NCBI RefSeq assembly: GCF_003086695.1
Contig: NZ_CP025999.1
Coordinates: 3,308,199 to 3,372,198 of the forward strand
Source of the DNA: Stenotrophomonas sp. SAU14A_NAIMI4_8
GTDB lineage: Bacteria; Pseudomonadota; Gammaproteobacteria; Xanthomonadales; Xanthomonadaceae
Direction: 5' to 3'
DNA length: 64,000 nt
Of the stretch, positions 46,994 through 54,794 are shown piece by piece (the stretch's first letter is position 1; each line of letters opens with the position of its first letter). A program made the position numbers and the translations under genes. The notes beneath the pieces are model-generated. The model was not told the DNA's origin and did no database searches. It saw nothing but the letters and a program-made list of their open reading frames with translations.

Positions 46994-47764
46994 ATGAACC
47001 CCGCTTTCCACCTGCCCGCAGCCGGCCGCCTGTTGCTGGTGCTGCTGGGCGTCGGCCTCGGCCTGAACCTGCGTGACCTCAGTGCGGCAGCGGGCCTTCC
47101 CATCCCCGCCTTGCCCATTCCGTATGGCGGCAGCCTGCTCGACAACGCCTTGGCGGTGCTGGTGGCGCTGCTGCTGGCGGCCCTGCTGCGCCCCCGTGGC
47201 ATGGGGCTGGCGGCCAGCCTGGGCCTGCGCTGGAACGGCGGGCGCGGCCCGCTCTGGGTGTTGCTGGCCAGTCTCACGTGCTGGCTGGGTCTGGGCGCAC
47301 TGGGCACACCCAACACCGCGCTGACCGCAGTGGACGCCACGATGCTGGCCGTGTTGTTTCCGCTGGCCGAGGAAGTGCTGTTCCGCGGGCTCGGCTTCGT
47401 GCTGCTGGTAAAGATCGTGCGCGGCCCTTGGGCGCTGCTGGCGCTGCCGCAGGCGCTGCTGTTCGGGCTGGTGCACTGGCTGGGGTTCGGCGGTTTCGGC
47501 GGCGGCACCACCGCCGTGTTCGTCGGGGTGGTCATCGCGTTCGGCGGGTTCATCTTCGCCTGGCTCGACCATCTGGACGGCAACACCCTGTGGTGCGGTC
47601 TGGCCCTGCACGTTTCGATGAACCTGGCCTGGAATGTGTTCAGCCTGGACGATGCGATGGCGCTGGGCTGGCAGGCCACCAGCCTGCGCGTCGGCACCGC
47701 CCTGCTGGCCGTGGCCGTATTGGGCCTGCACGCACGCCGCAGACGCGCTGTAACGTTGTCTTAG
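46994..47764 (+). CDS. CPBP-family intramembrane glutamic endopeptidase
   Basis: 256 residues with about seven or eight hydrophobic helices. CPBP (Abi) motifs: EEVLFRG near 126-132 with the catalytic Glu pair, LVHWLGFGG near 163, and ALHVSMNLAWN near 204. Family members are Rce1-like membrane proteases; in bacteria some act in peptide maturation or self-immunity and many are orphans. AAGGAG 8 bp before the ATG fixes the start. The gene has no peptide-biosynthesis neighbour, so the substrate is unknown. Confidence 0.88.
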   Translation: MNPAFHLPAAGRLLLVLLGVGLGLNLRDLSAAAGLPIPALPIPYGGSLLDNALAVLVALLLAALLRPRGMGLAASLGLRWNGGRGPLWVLLASLTCWLGLGALGTPNTALTAVDATMLAVLFPLAEEVLFRGLGFVLLVKIVRGPWALLALPQALLFGLVHWLGFGGFGGGTTAVFVGVVIAFGGFIFAWLDHLDGNTLWCGLALHVSMNLAWNVFSLDDAMALGWQATSLRVGTALLAVAVLGLHARRRRAVTLS

Positions 47765-47845
47765 CCCGTCCTGCACATGGATATCACCCTACGGTCGAGC
47801 ATACTTGCGCGCCTTTTCACCGCTGCTGTCCGGAGTTGTCGCGTC

Positions 47846-48268
47846 ATGTTGCTGTCCAAGCGCCACGTTGAACCGCGCGTCCTGCTGATCGAGGATGCCG
47901 AAGAAACCCGCGAGCTGAGCCGCATGGCGCTGGAAAGCCAGGCCTGCCACGTGGTGGGCGTCAGCAGCGCCGAGGCCGCGCTGGGCCTGCTCGCCGCCGG
48001 TGAACGCTTCGATCTGCTGTTCACCGACGTCAACCTGGGCCGGGTCAGTGGCATCGAGGCCGCCAACCAGGTGCGCGGGCTGTACCCGCAGCTGCCGATC
48101 CTGGTCACCTCAGGCATGGACCAGCACAGCGTGCTGCCGCAGCTGCGCGCAGGCATTCATTTCCTGCCCAAGCCGTACAACATGAGCGAGCTGCTGGACG
48201 CGATCCGGCTGTGCTTCCGCCACGCCGATGCCGGCGTGCTGACCGGGCCGGACGCGCAGGCGGCGTAA
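47846..48268 (+). CDS. Orphan single-domain response regulator
   Basis: 140 residues, one receiver domain: VLLIEDAEETRE acidic pocket, phospho-Asp near 60 in LLFTDVNLG, Ser in LVTSG and Lys in FLPKPYN. There is no output domain. GGAG about 10 bp before ATG 47846 supports this start; an earlier in-frame ATG at 47777 would add a non-conserved 23-residue leader. No kinase is adjacent. It ends just before a SMAG pair. Confidence 0.85.
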   Translation: MLLSKRHVEPRVLLIEDAEETRELSRMALESQACHVVGVSSAEAALGLLAAGERFDLLFTDVNLGRVSGIEAANQVRGLYPQLPILVTSGMDQHSVLPQLRAGIHFLPKPYNMSELLDAIRLCFRHADAGVLTGPDAQAA

Positions 48269-48274
48269 GGCATT

Positions 48275-48350
48275 CATCCACGCATGGCGTGGATCTACCT
48301 GCATCCACGCCACGGCTCCGCCGTCAGTAGATCCACGCCATGCGTGGATG
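48275..48350. repeat. SMAG pair, GATCCACGCC subtype, inverted
   Basis: Minus copy at 48275-48298 and plus copy at 48327-48350 (GTAGATCCACGCCATGCGTG). Between them is a half palindrome (GCATCCACGCCACGG). The pair sits between the convergent response regulator and esterase genes. Confidence 0.85.
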
Positions 48351-48360
48351 GCGGCAACCG

Positions 48361-50055
48361 TCAGCCACCGGTGTAAGGCCCCTCCCCCGGCAGCACGTCC
48401 AACAGCGCACGGGTGATCACCCGCGGGTACACGGTCAGATGGTCTTCACCATCGATCACCACGTTATCCACCTGCAGGTTGCGGCCAGGGCGCTGCAGCT
48501 GGGTGGTGAAATCGGCCGCCTGCCGCAGCATGTCATTGCCGGTGGAATAGCGCGGGCCAGGCTTGATGGTTTCGTAGCCGCCGACCGACAGCAGCACGCG
48601 GGTCGGTCGCGCGGGTATGACAGCGGCGTCCTGCAGGCGCGGCAGCAGCCCCTGGTCGAACCACAGCGAGGGGCTGGACAGGATGTAGGTGCTGAACAGG
48701 TCCGGCTGGGTGGTCAGCACATAGGCGCCGAACAGGGCGCCATAGGAATGGCCGGCGAACGTGCGTCGGGCCGCATCGGTGCGGTAGCGCGCATCGACCA
48801 GCGGCAGCACCTGCCTGGCCAGGAAATCGCGGTAATGCAGGGCGCCGCCGTAGGTCACATCACTGCTGTAGTAGTCGGCAGGAATGCGCGCCGGGTTGCT
48901 GGGTGTGTAGTCGCGCGAGCGGCTCTGCTTGGACGTCAGGCCTTCCTGCGGCGGCAACCCGACCAGGATGAAGTCCTCGATGTTTTGCCCCTGCTGCCCC
49001 ACCAGGTTGCGCACGCTGCGCACCAGCGGGAAGCTGTACAGCGCATCGGTCACGTACAGCACCGGATAGCGCTTCTGCGGGTGTTCGGCATAGCCGGCCG
49101 GCAGAGCCACCCAGATGGGATAATCGCGGCCCGCCGGATCGTGCACACGCAGCGTCTGGGTATCGGGCAGCGCTACATACGGCTGCGCCGGCGCGGCTTC
49201 GGCAACGGCCGGCGCTGCGGCGGGCAGCGGGAACAAGGTGCGCAGTGCCTGCAGCGCGGCCGGGTGGTACATCGTGGCGTGGGTTTCATCCGGCAGCGGC
49301 TGGTACCTCACCAGCAGCGACGGCGAGGCCTGCTGCAGCAGCGCGGCGAGTTTGGCGCTGGCATCGGCCAGTTCCGGCTGGCCACTGCTGGCCAGGAACA
49401 CGCGCGGGCCCGTCTTGGCCACGGCCGGCAAGCGCTTCGGCGCCGCCGCCAGCAACGCGCCCTTGTTCCACCACAGGCTGGGGTCCAGCGCGATATAGCT
49501 GTTGAACAGCCCCGGCTCCTGCAGCAGCGTTTCGACCACGAACAGGCCGGCCAGCGATTCACCCATCAGCGCGCGTTCGTCGGTGGTGGCGTAGCGCTGG
49601 CGCACCTGCGGCATCAGTTCGTCGCGCAGGAAGCTGCGGTAGGCCGCAGAACCGCCAATGCGCGGGGCAATCTTCTGGTCCTGCGGGTCGCTGCTGGGGC
49701 CGGTCATGTCGCGGCGGCGCTCGGTGTTTTCGATGCCCACCAACAGGAACGGGCGCATGCTGCCGTTGCCGGTCAGCACCTGCACCAGCCCCGCCACGTG
49801 CAGGAAGTCTTCGCCGATGCCACCGTCGGGCATGTACAACACCGGCAGCGGCGTCTTCGGGTCCAGCCCCCAGGGCTGCGGCCGGTAGACGTTGATGCGG
49901 CGGGTTTCGCCCAGCGCCTTCGATTCGATCGTGAAAGTTTCGCCGATGGCCAACGGCGCGGCGGCGGCCGACTGCGCGGGCGCCGCCGGTTCGGCCGCGT
50001 GCAGCGGTGCGGCACAGGCGGCCAGAAGCAGGAACGGAAGCACGAACAACCGCAT
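48361..50055 (-). CDS. Tandem-duplicated alpha/beta-hydrolase esterase
   Basis: 564 residues, two esterase-D/enterochelin-esterase-like domains in one chain. First domain (~30-270): LPVLYMPDGG, nucleophile in MGESLAG near 166, DPSLWWNKG and His in DETHATMYHP. Second (~290-564): YPVLYVTDALY, AGHSYGALFG near 434, SPSLWFDQG and His in DGEDHLTVYP. Both halves keep a Ser, the PSLWW/F element and a His, so both may be active. The N terminus has a signal with LLLAAC, a possible lipobox; cleavage at LHAA is also possible. The family hydrolyses esters including siderophore trilactones. Divergent from the dienelactone hydrolase gene by 93 bp. Confidence 0.86.
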   Translation of the reverse strand: MRLFVLPFLLLAACAAPLHAAEPAAPAQSAAAAPLAIGETFTIESKALGETRRINVYRPQPWGLDPKTPLPVLYMPDGGIGEDFLHVAGLVQVLTGNGSMRPFLLVGIENTERRRDMTGPSSDPQDQKIAPRIGGSAAYRSFLRDELMPQVRQRYATTDERALMGESLAGLFVVETLLQEPGLFNSYIALDPSLWWNKGALLAAAPKRLPAVAKTGPRVFLASSGQPELADASAKLAALLQQASPSLLVRYQPLPDETHATMYHPAALQALRTLFPLPAAAPAVAEAAPAQPYVALPDTQTLRVHDPAGRDYPIWVALPAGYAEHPQKRYPVLYVTDALYSFPLVRSVRNLVGQQGQNIEDFILVGLPPQEGLTSKQSRSRDYTPSNPARIPADYYSSDVTYGGALHYRDFLARQVLPLVDARYRTDAARRTFAGHSYGALFGAYVLTTQPDLFSTYILSSPSLWFDQGLLPRLQDAAVIPARPTRVLLSVGGYETIKPGPRYSTGNDMLRQAADFTTQLQRPGRNLQVDNVVIDGEDHLTVYPRVITRALLDVLPGEGPYTGG

Positions 50056-50148
50056 GGTGGAATCCTTCACCGGAAATTCTTCGAGCATAACGGCCTGCGG
50101 CAGGACAGTGCTAGATTCGGCGTTCGCCCCTGCGCCTGGAGTGCCCGC

Positions 50149-51036
50149 ATGACCCGACTGACCGCCAAGGACTTTCCCGCCGAACTGCTGGAGCTGTACG
50201 ACGGTTACGTCCATGGGCGCATGAGCCGACGCGATTTCCTGGATCGCGCCGCGGCCTTCGCCGTGGCTGGTGTCACCGCCGGCACGCTGCTGGCCGCGCT
50301 CACGCCCGACTACGCGCTGGCGCAGCAGGTGTCCTTCACCGATCCCGATATCCACGCCGAATACCTCAGCTACCCCTCGCCCAACGGGCATGGCCAGGTG
50401 CGCGGCTATTTCGTGCGCCCGGCCAAGCTGGAAAAGCGCCTGCCCGCGGTGGTGGTGGTGCACGAGAACCGTGGCTTGAACCCCTATGTCGAAGACGTGG
50501 CGCGCCGCGTGGCCAAGGCCGGCTATATCGCACTGGCACCGGATGGCCTGAGTTCGGTTGGCGGTTATCCGGGCAATGATGATCGCGGCCGCGAACTGCA
50601 GAAGCAGGTTGATCCGCAGAAACTGATGAACGATTTCTTCGCGGCCATCGAATATCTGCGCGCGCATGCACAGGCCAGCGGCAAGGTCGGCATTACCGGT
50701 TTCTGCTATGGCGGCGGCGTCAGCAATGCGGCGGCGGTGGCCTACCCGGAACTGGACGCGGCGGTGCCGTTCTACGGGCGCCAGGCCGACCCGAAGGACG
50801 TGCCACGCATCAAGGCGCCGCTGCTGCTGCACTTCGCCGAGAAGGATGACAACGTCAATGCCACGTGGCCGGCGTACGAGGCCGCACTGAAACAGGCCGG
50901 CACGCATTACCAGGCGTATGTGTACCCGGGCACCAACCACGGCTTCCACAACGATTCGACACCGCGCTACGACAAGGCTGCGGCAGATCTGGCATGGGAG
51001 CGCACGCTGGCGTGGTTCCAGCGTTATCTGGCGTGA
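50149..51036 (+). CDS. Tat-exported dienelactone hydrolase-family protein
   Basis: 295 residues. A Tat-type signal with MSRRDFLDRAAAF (Arg 26-27) and a hydrophobic stretch, cleaved after YALAQ. Hydrolase body: VVVVHENRGLNPYVEDVARR, nucleophile Cys in GFCYGGG near 185, Asp in EKDDN near 232 and His in TNHGFHND near 264. The Cys-Asp-His triad is that of dienelactone hydrolases. The unusual ~25-residue tail before the RR motif is common in this exported subgroup. Substrate unknown. Transcribed alone. Confidence 0.88.
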   Translation: MTRLTAKDFPAELLELYDGYVHGRMSRRDFLDRAAAFAVAGVTAGTLLAALTPDYALAQQVSFTDPDIHAEYLSYPSPNGHGQVRGYFVRPAKLEKRLPAVVVVHENRGLNPYVEDVARRVAKAGYIALAPDGLSSVGGYPGNDDRGRELQKQVDPQKLMNDFFAAIEYLRAHAQASGKVGITGFCYGGGVSNAAAVAYPELDAAVPFYGRQADPKDVPRIKAPLLLHFAEKDDNVNATWPAYEAALKQAGTHYQAYVYPGTNHGFHNDSTPRYDKAAADLAWERTLAWFQRYLA

Positions 51037-51060
51037 GCGGGTGAGTGACCGGCAGGCGTG

Positions 51061-52113
51061 TCAGCCTGTCGGGTTTGGCGCCCGCGCCCGCCAGTGCGTG
51101 GCCAGCCGCATCAGCGGCCGTTCCAGAACCCAATGGGCCAGCACGCCCACCAGCGTGGCGCACGCCGTTGCCGCCAGGATGATGGCGTCGGGGCTGAGCG
51201 TGCCGAACAGGTCGAGCCGGTGCACCAGCAGGTCCAGCACGTGCATGTGGAACAGGTAGATCGAATAGGACGCATCGCCCAGCAGGGTCATCGGTTTGCC
51301 GGTGCCCTGCGGGACCGGCGCACGCAGGGCGGCGGAACACACTATCAGGCCGGCATACAGCCCCCACATGCGGAAACGCTGCCAGCTCAGGCTGGCATCC
51401 AGCGTCGATTCGGCCTTCCAGTCCCAGTACATGCCATGCATCGCATCGCGCAGGATGAAGAAGGTGCCCGCCGCGAACATCGCGGTGGCCAGCCAGGCAG
51501 GCAGCCGGTAGCCGCTGGCCCACACCCTGCCGATCAGGACGCCCAGCAGGAACTCCAGCATGATCGGGTTGCCCACGATGTTCAGCGGCCGGCTGAAGCC
51601 GTACGCCGAACCGAGCAGCACCAGCAGCACGATGGCGATGGCAATGCGTTCGTGCAGCGGGCGCGCCGAGCGCCAGCATAGGGCCAGTGCGATCACGGCA
51701 TAGAACGCGGCCTCGAACAGCAACGTCCAGCCCGGCGGCAGCGTCGGCACGGTCGTGGCGCTGCCCAGCGGCTGCACGAACAGCAGGGACAATGCCAGAG
51801 CGCCGGGGTCCAGGCGATCCGGCCGGACCAGCAGGTACAGCAGTGTGGCGATGGCATAGAGCGGCCAGATTCGCCAGAACCGGTTGCCAATGAACGCGCG
51901 GACGCTCCGTGCCCGGGTGGCCGAGATCGAGACGATGAAACCGCTGATGACGAAGAACACGTCCACGCCGATGGCGCCGATCTGGCGGATATCGCCGTAC
52001 TGGACCTGATAGGCCTGCAGCCCGTTGTTCGACACCAGGAACATGGCGTGGAACCACACCACGGCGACCGCAGCCGCTCCCCGCAGCCACTGAATGCTGA
52101 CCAGCTTGTCCAT
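51061..52113 (-). CDS. Acyltransferase 3 family membrane protein
   Basis: 350 residues, about ten membrane helices. Starts with the family sequence SIQWLRGAAAVAVVWFHAMF (Arg and His conserved), then GVDVFFVISGF and RFWRIWPLY in the following helices. Family members acetylate sugars of O-antigen, exopolysaccharide or peptidoglycan using cytoplasmic acyl donors. GGAGGGCGGG immediately before ATG 52113 supports this start. Nothing nearby indicates the acceptor. It converges on the dienelactone hydrolase gene with 24 bp between them. Confidence 0.9.
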   Translation of the reverse strand: MDKLVSIQWLRGAAAVAVVWFHAMFLVSNNGLQAYQVQYGDIRQIGAIGVDVFFVISGFIVSISATRARSVRAFIGNRFWRIWPLYAIATLLYLLVRPDRLDPGALALSLLFVQPLGSATTVPTLPPGWTLLFEAAFYAVIALALCWRSARPLHERIAIAIVLLVLLGSAYGFSRPLNIVGNPIMLEFLLGVLIGRVWASGYRLPAWLATAMFAAGTFFILRDAMHGMYWDWKAESTLDASLSWQRFRMWGLYAGLIVCSAALRAPVPQGTGKPMTLLGDASYSIYLFHMHVLDLLVHRLDLFGTLSPDAIILAATACATLVGVLAHWVLERPLMRLATHWRARAPNPTG

Positions 52114-52752
52114 CCCGCCCTCCCCGGCGTTCGGGGCATGGTAGCAACGCGCGAGCGCCGCGGATTTCCAGTGCTTCTCTTTGTGATTTGGGTCACAGGC
52201 CGGGCCCTGTGAATGCCGCTGTCGCGTTTGGCGAGCGCTCAATGTCGCATCTGCACCGAACTTCGGCGTGGGGCGCAGGCACGCGTTCCGTGTTGATGGT
52301 GGAAGTCGCTCACAGCAGACGCAGGCGACTTCGCGCTTTGCGACAGGTTTGGGCGTGTTCCGCCAGACGTTGGAGCAGATACGTCCCGTGCTGTCGTGTG
52401 CTGCGCCGCCTGCAGTGGTGACAATGCAGGTGCGCCTTGGGGTTGGAAGGCTGTTTCAGACAATTCTGATTGAAACCCAAGCGCAGGCGTAACCAACATG
52501 CAGCGCCACCGACAACGGGTGGCACCGGGCCTGCAAGCCCGGAATGACAATCACGCTGTTGTTTACGCTCGCCCGTCGGCACCGTCTGTGGATGGTGCCG
52601 GCGGGTGATCCGTCGGCCTTCATGGTGGGCGGTGCGTGGGGGTTTTCGAACCCGCCGGTTACTAGCGTGATGTCATTCCGGCTTGCAGCCACGCACCGCC
52701 CGCCACCCGCCCTGCGCGGTGGCACGCCTGCGCTTTTGCCGAGGACGCCGAC
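52114..52752. other. Gene-poor region with a nested inverted-repeat element
   Basis: No reading frame here has a plausible ribosome site with family similarity. The one structured part is an inverted repeat: 52528-52557 pairs with 52664-52690 (GGCTTGCAAGCC-like arms, AGCGTGAT/ATCACGCT ends), and a second overlapping pair, 52624-52639 with 52689-52707 (GGTGCGTGG/CCACGCACC). A small hairpin GGCACC...GGTGCC lies between at 52579-52600. The remaining ~400 bp show nothing I can name. Confidence 0.6.
52528..52707. repeat. Nested, mutually exclusive inverted repeats
   Basis: Two long-range stems interlock (arms given in the region entry), so the sequence could switch between two folds. GGGTTTTCGAACCC-like GGTTTTCGAACC at 52641-52652 lies in the shared loop. 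Function unknown. Possibly a degraded mobile element end. Confidence 0.5.
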
Positions 52753-53115
52753 ATGACCCTACCTCCGCCGCATCCGCTGTACGCCCACCACGACAGCGTG
52801 AATGACGATGACAACCCCGCCCCCGAACTCAGCACCGTCTGGGGATGCTTGAAGGGCATTCGCCGTGGCGATGCCGCAGATGGACAGCCGTGGCCGGAAA
52901 CCGGATTGCCGCCCGGTCGACAGCAGGCGCTGGCGCGGACAGAACGTGCCGCCGTTGGGTTGCTGACGGTCGCGGAAGTACTGCATGCTGCCGAGCGTTG
53001 TCGGCAGAGCGGTACGCCTGCGCAGCATCTGGATGAGGGTGTGGTGGACGGCTTGTTCCTGGCCCTGCGCGGCTTGGCGGAGAAGGTGTGTGGAGAGATC
53101 CGGCCGCCCGCGTAG
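52753..53115 (+). CDS. Hypothetical protein, 120 aa
   Basis: No signal or membrane segment. N-terminal His/Asp/Pro-rich part (PPPHPLYAHHDSVNDDD), then two amphipathic helices (ERAAVGLLTVAEVLHAAERC and GLFLALRGLAEKVCGEI). GAGGA 7 bp before the ATG supports translation. I do not recognise the family. A 31-codon sequence at 53987-54082 repeats its C-terminal GLAEKVCGEI motif, showing it belongs to a local duplicated family. Confidence 0.6.
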   Translation: MTLPPPHPLYAHHDSVNDDDNPAPELSTVWGCLKGIRRGDAADGQPWPETGLPPGRQQALARTERAAVGLLTVAEVLHAAERCRQSGTPAQHLDEGVVDGLFLALRGLAEKVCGEIRPPA

Positions 53116-53147
53116 TGCTCGCGTATCGCCGCAACCTTGGAGCCCCC

Positions 53148-53300
53148 ATGGAGCTCGAAGGCCACATGTGTAGCTCGACAGAATGCGAGGCAATGGAAGG
53201 GTGCAGACGCGAAAAAGGCCGCGCCACATTGGTGATCTACCAGGCCGGATGGGTCTGTGCCACGATGACCGTGCGGACATCATGGCGGGCCTTGAACTGA
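53148..53300 (+). CDS. Possible small Cys-containing protein, 50 aa
   Basis: Frame beginning MELEGHMCSSTECEAMEGCR and ending RTSWRALN, with four Cys. TTGGAG lies 5 bp before the ATG. It follows the 120-residue gene by 32 bp and is followed by a 12-bp perfect stem at 53310. Composition is not clearly shadow-like, but there is no known homologue I can name. Translation is uncertain. Confidence 0.35.
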   Translation: MELEGHMCSSTECEAMEGCRREKGRATLVIYQAGWVCATMTVRTSWRALN

Positions 53301-53309
53301 TCTTGAGCG

Positions 53310-53338
53310 GCGTTGCGCGGCGGCTTGCCGCGCAACGC
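53310..53338. repeat. 12-bp perfect hairpin between convergent genes
   Basis: GCGTTGCGCGGC pairs with GCCGCGCAACGC around a 5-base loop. It is placed where both the plus-strand small gene and the minus-strand adhesin-like gene end. No T-tract follows on either strand, so a rho-independent terminator is possible but not standard. Confidence 0.55.
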
Positions 53339-53355
53339 TGAAGCCTGGCGCGGAC

Positions 53356-53841
53356 TCAACCCGCCGAGCAGGCAACGTCCAATACCGCAGCATTCAGTGT
53401 ACCCGGATGCACCGGCACAGGATCGAGCGGCCTGGGTTCGCCCCCGAGATACTCGTTGTCTGCGCTGAGTTCCAGACTCGAGAGATGGGCCACGGTGTGC
53501 TTCTTGCAGTCATAGCGTGATCGCACATCCATGTAGCGGGTCCGGGGGTGAACCTTGAGATCGTCGGGTACGTCATCAAGCACCTGGCGGATCGACAGCG
53601 TGACAGTGTCACCCTCACGTTGCAGCTTCTGCTGCCTGTCGATATAGGTCTTGGATGACGCACTGCTGCCCAGGTAATACCAGCGCTCGGGTGATTTGAC
53701 TCCGTCTGCCCTGGCTGATGCCTGCGTGCCTGCATTCCCCTGCGTTGCGCCCGCTTTCTCGGCTGCCTGGACCGAAGTACTGCCCAGGGCCACCGTGGCG
53801 AGAAGAATGGCGCCAACGCGTTTCAATTCAACAAACGTCAT
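53356..53841 (-). CDS. Exported surface-adhesin E-like protein
   Basis: 161 residues. Signal peptide (~1-27, GSTSVQAAE). The mature part has WYYLGSSASSKTYIDRQQ, a QREGDTVTLSIRQVLDD strand and a YMDVRSRYDCKK segment with an aromatic-Cys pattern, which is the layout of the surface-adhesin protein E family (originally named from Haemophilus, but found widely in proteobacteria without proven adhesion). Two further Cys (KKHT region, VACSAG) could form a disulfide. GGAG lies about 8 bp before ATG 53841. A run of nine C on its coding strand lies 26-34 bp upstream of the start. Confidence 0.65.
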   Translation of the reverse strand: MTFVELKRVGAILLATVALGSTSVQAAEKAGATQGNAGTQASARADGVKSPERWYYLGSSASSKTYIDRQQKLQREGDTVTLSIRQVLDDVPDDLKVHPRTRYMDVRSRYDCKKHTVAHLSSLELSADNEYLGGEPRPLDPVPVHPGTLNAAVLDVACSAG

Positions 53842-53867
53842 GTAATTTCTGCTCCTTGCTACGACAT

Positions 53868-53876
53868 GGGGGGGGG
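53868..53876. other. Homopolymer of nine G/C in a 5' leader
   Basis: Nine consecutive G on the plus strand, so nine C on the message of the adhesin-like gene, upstream of its ribosome site. Such tracts change length by slippage and can alter promoter spacing. A sequencing artefact cannot be excluded. Confidence 0.6.
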
Positions 53877-53986
53877 ACAAGTATGCCGTTCGATCACGCC
53901 TCGATTTCCACTCTTGCCTGAATAGGCTGACTATCGACTTCGCGGCGCCGTAGATTCAATCTGCGCAGAGGCAGGTCAACGCACGC

Positions 53987-54082
53987 ATGGCATCTGGGCT
54001 GCGCATCTTTGAACCGTTCGACGGAAATGACTCAGAGCGCGGGTTGGCGGAGAAGGTGTGTGCGGAGATCCAGCCGACGTAG
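53987..54082 (+). pseudogene. 31-codon fragment related to the 120-aa gene
   Basis: MASGLRIFEPFDGNDSERG followed by LAEKVCAEIQPT; the last 13 residues match GLAEKVCGEIRPP at the end of the protein encoded at 52753-53115. The upstream portion is unrelated. It is probably the leftover 3' end of a second copy, with the region between them (adhesin-like gene) either inserted later or rearranged. Confidence 0.5.
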
Positions 54083-54158
54083 CCGCATGCGCCGCAAAGC
54101 GGGCCATACTTCGGCCGGGCCGTAACGCGCTCTATCTGCACCCTACAAGGAGGTACAC

Positions 54159-54488
54159 ATGTTGAATGTCTTGATCATGGCCGCGCTGGCCGCTGCTTCG
54201 TCCCCTTCCGCGCCCTACGGCGACTGCCTGCTCGGCAACATCCAGCCCGGCCTGTCCGATCGCGCGGTGAATCTGGTGCAGCAGGCCTGCGCCGCCAAGC
54301 ACCCGGGGAGCTTCGCGGCTTCGCTGGAACTGGAGCGTCGCCAGGCTGCGCAGCGCCAAGTGCAGTTCGATGCTGCGCGCATGGCTGTCCAGCGCGCAGC
54401 GGAAGCTGCGGCCAGGGCGGCCGACGTCGCTGCTCACGCGGCGGCGGAGCGCGAGGCCGCGCGGGCCAAGCGCGCTGAGGCGAAGTAG
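54159..54488 (+). CDS. Small exported protein, 109 aa
   Basis: Short hydrophobic start (MLNVLIMAALAAASSPSA) likely to be a signal peptide; then YGDCLLGNIQPGLSDRAVNL, QQACAAKHPG, with two Cys spaced like those of small proteobacterial cysteine proteins, followed by a long Ala/Arg/Glu-rich helix (~60-109) that should be a coiled coil. AAGGAGGT ends 6 bp before the ATG, a very strong ribosome site, so it is probably well expressed. Function unknown. Confidence 0.65.
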   Translation: MLNVLIMAALAAASSPSAPYGDCLLGNIQPGLSDRAVNLVQQACAAKHPGSFAASLELERRQAAQRQVQFDAARMAVQRAAEAAARAADVAAHAAAEREAARAKRAEAK

Positions 54489-54598
54489 GCGAATTAGGCG
54501 AAAAGTACGCTGTACGTGCCCGGGCCTACCGGGCACTGCGGCGCGGCGCTTGGGCTTGGTGCTGGAAGTCGGTTGCAGGACTTTTCTCATTACCATTG

Positions 54599-54620
54599 AA
54601 AAAGGCGCCCATCGGGCGCC
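54599..54620 (-). terminator. Rho-independent terminator beside tRNA remnant
   Basis: On the minus strand GGCGCCCGATGGGCGCC followed by TTTTT. It has the same relation to the tRNA 3' end at 54637-54665 as the terminator at 59292-59314 has to tRNA-Lys. Confidence 0.75.
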
Positions 54621-54636
54621 TGAGTCTTTGATGCAA

Positions 54637-54665
54637 TGGCGGGCCATGAAGGATTCGAACCTTCG
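54637..54665 (-). pseudogene. tRNA 3'-end remnant (T arm and acceptor)
   Basis: Minus strand: T arm GAAGGTTCGAATCCTTC, then ATGGCCCGCCA with CCA. It aligns with the tRNA-Lys 3' end (59331-59357) including the downstream TGCATCAA-like spacer and terminator, but the T-stem differs by a compensated pair and the acceptor by G:C to A:T. No D arm or anticodon stem is present upstream, so it is not a functional tRNA. It looks like an old integration-site copy; the gap 54489-54794 contains nothing else. Confidence 0.7.
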
Positions 54666-54794
54666 GCTAGAGGATAAAAATAGACTCGGATCCAGCCTAA
54701 TAATCAATAGCTTATCAGACTGAATTTTTCCTGTCAGCGCCCGTGAAACCATTGGTATCATCGGTTCACGCCTGAAATTTCTCCGGAGCTTGGA

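Noticed and set aside
52239..52725. Minus-strand frames of 89-103 codons in the gap after the acyltransferase gene
   Set aside because: No ribosome sites, Arg/Pro/Ser-rich content typical of antisense or intergenic DNA, and they run through the inverted-repeat element.
54640..54710. A complete second tRNA gene
   Set aside because: Only the T arm and acceptor 3' strand are present; no anticodon or D stem can be formed upstream.
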